Below are positions 6,481 through 12,340 of a stretch of 12,340 nt of DNA, piece after piece (position 1 is the first letter of the stretch; the number at the start of each line of letters is the position of its first letter). Source of the stretch: an uncultured Kineosporia sp. (GTDB lineage Bacteria; Actinomycetota; Actinomycetes; Actinomycetales; Kineosporiaceae); the NCBI GenBank assembly GCA_937859855.1, contig CALMAR010000142.1:1-12340 (forward strand). Direction: 5' to 3'. The notes under the pieces are model-generated. The model did no database searches, was not told the origin of the DNA, and saw nothing but the letters and a program-made list of their open reading frames with translations. Made by a program: the position numbers and the translations under genes.

Positions 6481-8586
6481 ATGCGTCCCACAACAGACCT
6501 GCAGCGCTCGGTCGCCCCGTTCGAGGTTGTCTCGCATTATCAGCCCAGCGGTGACCAGCCCACGGCGATCGCCGACCTGACCCGGCGGATCAACGCCGGG
6601 GAGAAGGACGTCGTCCTGCTCGGCGCCACCGGCACCGGCAAGTCCGCCACCACGGCCTGGCTGATCGAGCAGGTCCAACGCCCGACCCTGGTGATGGCGC
6701 CGAACAAGACCCTGGCGGCTCAGCTGGCCAACGAGTTCCGTGAACTGCTGCCCAACAATGCGGTCGAGTACTTCGTCTCGTACTACGACTACTACCAGCC
6801 CGAGGCCTACATCCCGCAGAGTGACACCTACATCGAGAAGGACTCCTCGCTGAACGAGGAGGTCGAGCGGCTCCGGCACTCGGCCACCAACTCGCTGCTG
6901 ACCCGCCGCGACGTGGTGGTGGTGGCCACGGTGTCCTGCATATACGGCCTCGGAACGCCGCAGGAGTACGTCGACCGGATGGTCCGGCTGCGGGTGGGTG
7001 GCCAGCTCGATCGCGACCAGCTGCTGCGGCAGTTCGTCGGCATCCAGTACACCCGCAACGATCTGGCCTTCACCCGGGGCACCTTCCGGGTCCGGGGCGA
7101 CACGGTCGAGATCATCCCGATGTACGAGGAACTCGCCATCCGGATCGAGTTCTTCGGCGACGAGATCGACCGCATCTACACCCTGCACCCGCTGACCGGC
7201 GAGATCGTGCGCGAGGAACAGGAGATGTACGTGTTCCCGGCCAGCCACTACATCGCCGGTCCGGAGCGGATGGAGAACGCGATCCGCTCGATCGAGTTCG
7301 AGCTGGCGGAGCGGCTGGCCCAGTTGGAACGCGAAGGCAAGTTGCTGGAGGCACAGCGACTTCGGATGCGCACCAGCTACGACATCGAGATGATGCGGCA
7401 GGTCGGTTCCTGCTCGGGGATCGAGAACTACTCCCGGCACCTGGACGGCCGCGGTCCCGGGTCGCCGCCGAACTGCTTGCTCGACTACTTCCCGGACGAT
7501 TTTCTGATCGTGCTGGACGAATCGCACAGTTCCGTGCCGCAGATCGGTGGCATGTACGAGGGCGACATGTCGCGTAAACGCACCTTGGTCGATCACGGGT
7601 TCCGCTTGCCGAGCGCAATGGACAACCGGCCGCTCAAATGGGAAGAGTTCGTCGAGCGGATCGGCCAGACCGTCTACCTGTCGGCCACTCCCGGCCCCTA
7701 CGAGCTGGGCCGGTCCCAGGGCGTGGTCGAGCAGATCATCCGCCCGACCGGCCTGGTCGACCCGAAGGTCGTGGTCAAGCCGACCAAGGGCCAGATCGAC
7801 GACCTGCTGGGTGAGATTCGCGAGCGGGCTCAGCGGGACGAGCGGGTCCTGGTCACCACCCTGACCAAGAAGATGGCCGAGGACCTCACCGACTACCTGC
7901 TCGAGCAGGGGGTCCAGGTCCGTTACCTGCACTCCGAGGTCGACACCCTGCGCCGGGTGGAGCTGCTCCGCGAACTTCGGACCGGCGTTTTCGACGTCCT
8001 GGTGGGAATCAACCTGCTCCGGGAGGGTCTGGATCTGCCGGAGGTATCGCTGGTCAGCATCCTGGACGCCGACAAGGAGGGCTTCCTGCGATCCTCGACC
8101 TCGCTGATCCAGACCATCGGCCGGGCCGCCCGGCACGTCAGCGGCGAAGTGCACATGTACGCGGACAAGATCACCCCGTCGATGGATCGGGCGATCGAAG
8201 AGACCAACCGCCGCCGAGAGAAGCAGGTCGCCTACAACGTCGAGCGTGGCGTCGACCCGGCGCCGCTGCGCAAGCGGATCGCCGATATCACCGACTTGCT
8301 AGCTCGCGAGGACGAGGACACCGAGGCACTGATCGGGGGAGCCGGCCGCCAGCGCAGCCGGGGCAAAGCACCGGTTCCGGGCATGAGTTCAGCCGCACAG
8401 CATCGGCTTACCGGCGGGGCCGGAAACCTGCCCGCCGCTGACCTGGCCGATCTGATCCAGCAACTCACCGAACAGATGCACGGTGCGGCTACCGAGCTCC
8501 AGTTCGAGCTGGCCGCCCGGCTGCGGGACGAGATCCGGGAGCTGAAGAAGGAATTGCGCGGGATGCGGGCGGCTGGCACCGGCTGA
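6481..8586 (+). CDS. uvrB: Excinuclease ABC subunit B
   Basis: 701 residues. UvrB is the ATP-driven damage-verification helicase of nucleotide excision repair: it is loaded by UvrA, then recruits UvrC for incision. Visible parts are Walker A GATGTGKS (48-55) and the long beta-hairpin that clamps a DNA strand (about 101-136, including [20 protein letters not shown]). The UvrA-interaction domain is at about 160-250. Further motifs are DESH (346-349), SATPGPYE (401-408), motif [10 protein letters not shown] (544-551) and a C-terminal UVR domain (about 655-692) that contacts UvrC. It is slightly longer than the E. coli protein because of a Gly/Arg-rich linker (about 611-650). The ATG at 6481 has no Shine-Dalgarno at usable distance (AGGT nearly touches it), which supports a leaderless start from the damage-type promoter above. 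The gap to coaE is 54 bp. Confidence 0.98.
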   Translation: MRPTTDLQRSVAPFEVVSHYQPSGDQPTAIADLTRRINAGEKDVVLLGATGTGKSATTAWLIEQVQRPTLVMAPNKTLAAQLANEFRELLPNNAVEYFVSYYDYYQPEAYIPQSDTYIEKDSSLNEEVERLRHSATNSLLTRRDVVVVATVSCIYGLGTPQEYVDRMVRLRVGGQLDRDQLLRQFVGIQYTRNDLAFTRGTFRVRGDTVEIIPMYEELAIRIEFFGDEIDRIYTLHPLTGEIVREEQEMYVFPASHYIAGPERMENAIRSIEFELAERLAQLEREGKLLEAQRLRMRTSYDIEMMRQVGSCSGIENYSRHLDGRGPGSPPNCLLDYFPDDFLIVLDESHSSVPQIGGMYEGDMSRKRTLVDHGFRLPSAMDNRPLKWEEFVERIGQTVYLSATPGPYELGRSQGVVEQIIRPTGLVDPKVVVKPTKGQIDDLLGEIRERAQRDERVLVTTLTKKMAEDLTDYLLEQGVQVRYLHSEVDTLRRVELLRELRTGVFDVLVGINLLREGLDLPEVSLVSILDADKEGFLRSSTSLIQTIGRAARHVSGEVHMYADKITPSMDRAIEETNRRREKQVAYNVERGVDPAPLRKRIADITDLLAREDEDTEALIGGAGRQRSRGKAPVPGMSSAAQHRLTGGAGNLPAADLADLIQQLTEQMHGAATELQFELAARLRDEIRELKKELRGMRAAGTG

Positions 8587-8588
8587 CC

Positions 8589-8611
8589 CCGGCCGCCTCG
8601 GCGCAGGCCGG
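8589..8611 (+). terminator. GC-rich hairpin after uvrB
   Basis: CCGGCC (8589-8594) pairs with GGCCGG (8606-8611), and two further inner pairs are possible. It begins two bases after the uvrB stop and has no T-tract. It could end or slow uvrB transcription before the receptor gene; the stem is modest, so confidence is low. Confidence 0.35.
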
Positions 8612-8645
8612 TGAGACAGACCCGGCGCCGTACCTCGGTTAGATC

Positions 8646-8673
8646 TTCAGCCGCCGTGCCTGGATGCCGATAT
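8646..8673 (+). promoter_or_regulatory. FliA/WhiG-type (sigma-28) promoter of the chemotaxis receptor
   Basis: TTCA (8646-8649), a 16-nt spacer, then GCCGATAT (8666-8673). The classical sigma-28 -10 is GCCGATAA (seven of eight match). The form I recall for motile actinomycetes is CTCA-N15-17-GCCGAA, against which this gives three of four and five of six with correct spacing. Transcription would start near 8680, about 50 nt before the receptor's ATG. The promoter class fits a motility gene. Confidence 0.5.
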
Positions 8674-8680
8674 CGGATCC
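8662..8680. repeat. Inverted repeat over the receptor promoter
   Basis: GGAT-g-CCGAT reads against ATCGGATCC: a perfect 10-bp palindrome, CCGATATCGG (8667-8676), extended by GGAT/ATCC with a one-base bulge. It overlaps the proposed -10, so it could be an operator for a dimeric regulator. It may also be coincidental symmetry of the GCCGAT box. Confidence 0.4.
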
Positions 8681-8733
8681 ATTGGTGTCGCCCGGGGAGA
8701 ACGGCCACTCCTTGAAGGCTGAGGAGGAAGCAG

Positions 8734-10296
8734 ATGTCGCTGCGCTCTTGGTCGATCCGGACCCTGTTTCCGCTGATGGCCGGCAGCATCATCCTTGCCG
8801 TGGTGCTCACCGCCTTCGGGGCGTTCATGGCCGCCCGTCAGGCGAGCGATGCGCAGAAGGACGTCAAGGTCCGGATAGAGACCTTGGAAGGCGTCTCGAA
8901 GATCGAGTTTCTGGCCGACCGGATCCAGTTCAACAACCTGATCCAGCAGTATCGGCCCGGTCAGACCACCGCTGGCCAGGACATCACCCGCGATCTCACG
9001 TCGATTGAGGACACCGCCAATACATTCAACGGCCTGCCGCTGAGCTCTCCGGAGAGAAGTGCCCTGGCCGGGATGCACGAGTCCTTCGGCAAGTTCAGCT
9101 ACTGGCTCGGCACCCTCAAGCCGCCGGACAATGCGCAGGAGTCTGCGGACGTCGGAAGCCAGTACAAGGCCTACGTGGCCGCGAACGCCGGTGCCATGCT
9201 CAAGGCCCGGCAGATCCTGACCGCGAGACTGGTACATCAGCAGCAGCGGCTGACCGATGCGATCCGGCTGTCGCTGGTCCTGGAGATCGTGCTCGGCCTG
9301 ACTGCGGGCCTGGTGGTGGGCAGCGGCATCTTGCTGATCGGCCGGTCGATCAACAAGCGGCTGGAGGCGCTGCGGAACTCACTGCAGGCGATGGCGGACG
9401 GAGACCTGACCCAGCGGGTTCCAGCTGGGGGCCAGCAGGAGCTGGCGGAGATTGGCAGCAACGTGAACGCGGTGCTCGATCAGTTCTCCCGCGCCTTCAC
9501 CTCACTCGGCCAGACCAGCAGGCAGCTCGGAAGTGCCGCGACCGCACTGGAGACTCTTGCCGCCGATGTCGGCCGAAAGGCGGAGGAGACCTCGGCTCAG
9601 GCCGACGTGGTGGCCCGGACCGCCGACGAGGTGTCGCAGAACGTTCAGGCGATGGCGGCGGGCGGCGAACAGATGGGCAGCTCGATCTCGGAGATATCGC
9701 GCAACGCCAACCAAGCCGCCCGGGTCGCCATCGGAGCGGTGCAGGCGGTTGAGTCGACCACGGCGACGATGAGCAAACTGGGGGATTCTTCCCGTGAGAT
9801 CGGTGACGTGATCAGACTGATCACCACCATCGCCGAGCAGACCAACTTGCTGGCCCTGAACGCAACGATCGAGGCGGCCCGGGCCGGCGACGCCGGCAAG
9901 GGCTTTGCCGTGGTAGCCGACGAGGTGAAACAGCTGGCCCAGGAGACGGCCCGGGCGACCGAGAACATCTCGAACCGGGTCGAGACGATCCAGCAGGACG
10001 CCGTGCAGGCCGCTCGGGCGATCTCCGAGATCGCCGGCGTGATCACCCGGATCAATGAGTTTCAGACCACGATCGCCAGTGCGGTCGAGCAACAGACCGC
10101 CACCACGCAGGCCATCAACGCCGGGGTCGGCGTCGCGGCGACCGGTTCCGGTCAGATCGCCAGTAGCATCGCGGGGGTCGCCGACGCTGCCGGGGTGACC
10201 GCACACTCGATGAGCCAGGCCCAGGGCAACGCCCGGGAGCTGTCCCGGATGAGCGACGAATTGGCCGCGCTGGTGGCCGGTTTCCGGTTGAGCTGA
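8734..10296 (+). CDS. Methyl-accepting chemotaxis protein (transmembrane receptor)
   Basis: 520 residues in the classical order. These are a membrane helix (about 11-32), a periplasm-side helical sensor domain (about 33-178, four-helix-bundle-like), and a second helix (about 179-203). HAMP follows at about 204-256, including a P-type turn near [11 protein letters not shown], then a long cytoplasmic signalling coiled coil (about 260-515). The hairpin tip that binds CheW and CheA is clear: [20 protein letters not shown] (366-385), then [16 protein letters not shown]. Flanking Gln/Glu pairs are candidate methylation sites. There is no CheR-tethering pentapeptide; the protein ends GFRLS. AGGAGG (8722-8727), 6 nt before the ATG, is the best ribosome-binding site in the window. 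The ligand is unknown. No other chemotaxis genes are adjacent, so this is an orphan receptor sitting between uvrB and terC, apparently under its own motility promoter. Confidence 0.95.
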   Translation: MSLRSWSIRTLFPLMAGSIILAVVLTAFGAFMAARQASDAQKDVKVRIETLEGVSKIEFLADRIQFNNLIQQYRPGQTTAGQDITRDLTSIEDTANTFNGLPLSSPERSALAGMHESFGKFSYWLGTLKPPDNAQESADVGSQYKAYVAANAGAMLKARQILTARLVHQQQRLTDAIRLSLVLEIVLGLTAGLVVGSGILLIGRSINKRLEALRNSLQAMADGDLTQRVPAGGQQELAEIGSNVNAVLDQFSRAFTSLGQTSRQLGSAATALETLAADVGRKAEETSAQADVVARTADEVSQNVQAMAAGGEQMGSSISEISRNANQAARVAIGAVQAVESTTATMSKLGDSSREIGDVIRLITTIAEQTNLLALNATIEAARAGDAGKGFAVVADEVKQLAQETARATENISNRVETIQQDAVQAARAISEIAGVITRINEFQTTIASAVEQQTATTQAINAGVGVAATGSGQIASSIAGVADAAGVTAHSMSQAQGNARELSRMSDELAALVAGFRLS

Positions 10297-10317
10297 ATCG
10301 GTTTCAATGCCCGGGCC

Positions 10318-10333
10318 CGGCGAAGCCTCGCCG
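10318..10333 (+). terminator. Short hairpin after the receptor gene
   Basis: CGGCGA (10318-10323) and TCGCCG (10328-10333) form a perfect 6-bp stem with a 4-nt loop, 21 nt after the stop. A second small stem, GCCCA/TGGGC, lies at 10348-10363. There is no T-tract. These are plausible but weak termination or 3'-end structures in the 126-bp gap before terC. Confidence 0.35.
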
Positions 10334-10410
10334 CTCGCAGCGCACAAGCCCATGAGATTGGGCATGGTCCAGGGCCGCATCGTCACCGAGGACGGATGCC
10401 AGCTGTCACC

Positions 10411-10416
10411 TAGGAT
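10411..10416 (+). promoter_or_regulatory. Putative -10 element (TAGGAT) of terC-family gene
   Basis: TAGGAT ends 6 nt before the GTG, the same arrangement as at coaE, and suggests a leaderless transcript. AGGA within it (7 nt from GTG) could instead serve as a Shine-Dalgarno. I see no good -35. I looked for a manganese (yybP-ykoY type) riboswitch, sometimes found before this family, and did not recognise one. Confidence 0.4.
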
Positions 10417-10422
10417 CACAGT

Positions 10423-11409
10423 GTGGCAGTGCCGGTGTGGTTCGAGGTCGCCACGTTCTCCGTCCTCGGCTTGCTGCTGCTGATCGACCTGGCCGTGGTC
10501 GGCCGGCGTCCGCACACTCCGGGACTGCGCGAGGCGGCCGGCTGGGTTGGGTTCTACATCTCCCTGGCCATGGTGTTCGCCGTCCTGCTGGCGCTGGTGG
10601 ACAGCCCCGGGACGGCGACCCGGTTCGTGGCCGGCTGGCTGACCGAGTACAGCCTGAGCGTCGACAACCTGTTCGTCTTCGTGGTGATCATGACTCGGTT
10701 CACTGTGCCAAGGCCTTACCAGCAGAAGGTGCTGATGATCGGCATCCTGCTGTCGCTGGTCCTTCGCGGCGCGTTCATCGCGGTGGGGGCCGAGGCGATC
10801 CAGCGGTTCTCGTTCATCTTCTACTTGTTCGGCGCGTTCCTGATCTATACCGCGATCAGCCTGCTCCGGCACGGCACTCAGGACGAGGCCAAGTTCGACG
10901 AGAACGTCGTGATTCGCCGGGCGCGGCAGGTCCTGCCAATGAGCACCGACTATGAGGGCTCCAAGTTGGTGACTCAGACCAAGGAGGGCCGCCGCCTGAC
11001 TCCTATGGTTCTGGTCTTCCTGGCGATCGGCACCACCGACGTGCTGTTCGCGCTGGACTCCATCCCAGCCATTTTCGGCCTGACCACCGATCCGTTCATC
11101 GTCTTCACCGCCACGCTGTTCGCGCTGATGGGCCTGCGGCAGCTGTACTTCCTGCTCGGCGGCCTGCTGGAGCGCCTGAGCTTCTTGTCCTATGGACTGG
11201 CGCTCATCCTCGGCTTCATCGGTGTCAAGCTGATGCTCGACGCGCTGCACAGCAACGAGCTGCCGTTCATCAACGGTGGTGAGCATGTGGGATGGGCGCC
11301 CGAGATTCCAATCTGGCTCTCTCTGCTGGTGATCGTGACCACCCTGGTGGTGGTGACGGTGCTGAGCCTGGCCAGCGCCAATCGCGAGAGCGCTGATCGC
11401 GAGCGCTGA
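10423..11409 (+). CDS. TerC/Alx family integral membrane protein (probable metal exporter)
   Basis: 328 residues with about eight to nine membrane helices. Family signatures are EYSLSVDNLFVFVVI (75-89) and GTTDVLFALDSIPAIFGLT (203-221). The acidic residues E75, D81, D206 and D212 lie inside helices and are likely to coordinate a metal ion. Characterised relatives (Alx, MeeF/MeeY-type TerC proteins) export Mn2+, in part to metallate secreted enzymes; the tellurite-resistance name is historical. Manganese specificity here is inference. A cytoplasmic loop (about 150-192) separates the two halves. The GTG at 10423 is used because it sits directly after the -10/Shine-Dalgarno-like TAGGAT and the first helix begins at once. 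It is convergent with the MBL hydrolase gene, 270 bp away. Confidence 0.93.
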   Translation: MAVPVWFEVATFSVLGLLLLIDLAVVGRRPHTPGLREAAGWVGFYISLAMVFAVLLALVDSPGTATRFVAGWLTEYSLSVDNLFVFVVIMTRFTVPRPYQQKVLMIGILLSLVLRGAFIAVGAEAIQRFSFIFYLFGAFLIYTAISLLRHGTQDEAKFDENVVIRRARQVLPMSTDYEGSKLVTQTKEGRRLTPMVLVFLAIGTTDVLFALDSIPAIFGLTTDPFIVFTATLFALMGLRQLYFLLGGLLERLSFLSYGLALILGFIGVKLMLDALHSNELPFINGGEHVGWAPEIPIWLSLLVIVTTLVVVTVLSLASANRESADRER

Positions 11410-11413
11410 TCTC

Positions 11414-11460
11414 CTCTGACTATCTGGCTGATTGTGATGACTCTCTGACTCTGTGTCAGA
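11414..11460 (+). repeat. CTCTGACT direct repeats and small hairpin after terC-family gene
   Basis: CTCTGACT occurs at 11414-11421 and 11443-11450. The second copy forms a 6-bp hairpin, TCTGAC (11444-11449) / GTCAGA (11455-11460), with a 5-nt loop. This stretch is markedly less GC-rich than its surroundings. It may be the 3' end of the terC transcript; without a T-tract the terminator reading is weak. Confidence 0.4.
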
Positions 11461-11630
11461 CTTCGGCCGGAGTCACCGACGACACGGGCTACCGGCGCGG
11501 GTCATCGACCCAGCCGGTGCCGGCGGGCGCAGTGGACCGACCCACCGTTCAGCGGTCGCGGACCGGTCGAATCGCCCGCCGCCCCCTGCCGGAGTGGCGG
11601 GTAGCGCGGGGCGGCTGTGGTGGGGCGGCG

Positions 11631-11661
11631 CCGCGCGGCCCCGTCCCCGGGGCAGGCGCGG
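11631..11661 (-). terminator. Strong GC hairpin in the convergent gap, downstream of the MBL gene
   Basis: CCGCGC (11631-11636) pairs with GCGCGG (11656-11661), and GCCCCG (11638-11643) with CGGGGC (11648-11653). This gives 12 GC-only pairs with a 1x2 internal loop and a TCCC loop. It lies 18 nt past the MBL stop and 221 nt past the terC stop, so it could stop transcription from either side. There is no T-tract on either strand. The rest of 11410-11679 is very GC-rich and I see no gene in it. Confidence 0.5.
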
Positions 11662-11679
11662 GGCGGACTGGTTCTCCGG

Positions 11680-12340
11680 TTACCAGCCGCGCTCTCGCCA
11701 TTCGGGTAGGTGAGGGCGTTCGGCGCCCAGGGTGGTGTCCTTCCCATGGCCGGGGTAGACCCAGGTCGAATCGGGCAGGACGTCGAAGAGCCGGTGCTCG
11801 ACGTCGTCGATCAGCGAGCCGAAGTTGCCCGCATCACCCCGGGTGTTGCCCACCCCGCCCGGGAAGAGGCTGTCACCGGTGAATGCGTGCACGCTGCCGT
11901 CCGACGAGGCCAGCACCAGGGCCACCGACCCCGGAGTGTGACCACGCAGGTGGACGACGTCCAGGATCAGGTCGCCCACCCGCACCTGGTCGCCCTGCCC
12001 GAGCATCTCGTCCACAGCCACCGGCAACTCAGCGGCGTCCTCACGGCCCGCGTAGGTGCGCGCTCCGGTGGCCCGGACGACGCCCGCCAGCGCCCGATGG
12101 TGATCCCAGTGCTGGTGGGTAGTGATCACCGAGTCGAGCTGACCGCCGTCCGCGGTCACCCAGGTGATCAGCAGCTGGGCGTCGTCAGCGGCGTCGATCA
12201 GGGCTCTCGTGCCGGTCGCACGGCAGGTGAGCAGGTAACAGTTGTTGGCCATCTCCGAGACGCTGCGCTTGCCGATGGTCGCGTCGGGCAGCTCACGCAC
12301 GTCTGGTTCTCCGCCCGGGATCACTTCGCCGGTATAGGTC
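11680..12340 (-). CDS. Metallo-beta-lactamase-fold hydrolase (glyoxalase II-like), 5' end at window edge
   Basis: The visible frame runs to the window edge as ACC TAT ACC GGC GAA GTG, preceded by a single G. This fits an ATG at 12342-12340 (MTYTGEV), so two bases are missing and the protein would be 220 residues; GTG at 12324 is the first start inside the window. The dinuclear metal site is complete: THQHWDHH (H76, H78, D80, H81), H135 in LRGHTPGS, D157 in FTGDSLFPGG, and H199 in YPGHGKDTTLG. This is the layout of hydroxyacylglutathione hydrolase-like enzymes. The thiol used by an actinomycete would more likely be mycothiol than glutathione, which is inference, and the substrate is unknown. 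It is convergent with the terC-family gene. Confidence 0.92.
   Translation of the reverse strand, partial: TYTGEVIPGGEPDVRELPDATIGKRSVSEMANNCYLLTCRATGTRALIDAADDAQLLITWVTADGGQLDSVITTHQHWDHHRALAGVVRATGARTYAGREDAAELPVAVDEMLGQGDQVRVGDLILDVVHLRGHTPGSVALVLASSDGSVHAFTGDSLFPGGVGNTRGDAGNFGSLIDDVEHRLFDVLPDSTWVYPGHGKDTTLGAERPHLPEWRERGW

Noticed and set aside
6516..6521. GTTCGA inside the start of uvrB as half of a LexA SOS box
   Set aside because: The matching TCGAAC half is absent at 4-nt spacing and the site lies within the coding sequence.
6157..8154. 665-codon antisense frame opposite coaE/uvrB
   Set aside because: Composition is typical of a GC-rich antisense shadow, and both sense genes are beyond doubt.
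8587..8733. Cyclic-di-GMP riboswitch in the receptor leader
   Set aside because: The leader lacks the conserved GEMM core and is short; nothing beyond the promoter, inverted repeat and ribosome-binding site is seen.
9502..11286. 594-codon antisense frame opposite the receptor and terC-family genes
   Set aside because: Gln/Asp/Gly-rich shadow with no domain, crossing two unrelated sense genes and their gap.
11453..11713. Small plus-strand gene (86 codons) between terC and the MBL gene
   Set aside because: Arg/Pro/Gly/Ala-rich composition, overlap with a strong hairpin and the MBL 3' end, no ribosome-binding site.

Overview
The window is high-GC DNA from an actinomycete (Actinomycetota). The S1 protein closely matches the actinomycete S1 form in its long acidic C-terminal tail. 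GTG starts are common, and several genes carry a TANNNT -10 element 6-7 nt before the start codon. A complete methyl-accepting chemotaxis protein, with what looks like a FliA/WhiG-type (sigma-28) promoter, suggests a motile lineage. I cannot name the genus from sequence alone.

Layout. (1) Positions 1-1608, minus strand: a polytopic GT-C-like membrane protein. Its main frame stops at 253, but clear coding continues in another frame to the window edge, so it carries a frameshift. (2) 1918-3027, plus: a DUF3068 (PorA-like) two-helix envelope protein with an acidic tail. (3) 3038-3910, minus: a class I SAM-dependent methyltransferase, convergent with DUF3068 (10 bp between stops) and divergent from rpsA. 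(4) 4217-8586, plus: the housekeeping block rpsA - coaE - uvrB. (5) 8734-10296, plus: the chemotaxis receptor. (6) 10423-11409, plus: a TerC-family membrane protein. (7) 11680 to the right edge, minus: a metallo-beta-lactamase-fold hydrolase that lacks only the first two bases of its likely ATG.

How it works together. This is mostly core-genome synteny of actinobacteria: translation (S1), coenzyme A synthesis (CoaE), nucleotide excision repair (UvrB), then TerC and the MBL hydrolase. From memory, uvrA often lies just beyond in related genomes. The genes are co-directional but do not look like one operon. rpsA has its own -35/-10 promoter and a 3' hairpin before coaE. uvrB has a promoter resembling the RecA-independent (PafBC/RecA-NDp) DNA-damage class and appears leaderless. 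The receptor has a sigma-28-like promoter. terC has a -10 element right at its GTG.

I found no CRISPR array, tRNA, rRNA, insertion sequence, phage gene or obvious new defence system. The most useful observations are regulatory: the uvrB damage promoter, the receptor's sigma-28-like promoter with an overlapping inverted repeat, the long rpsA leader, and the strong U-less hairpins. The frameshift in the first gene is also notable.
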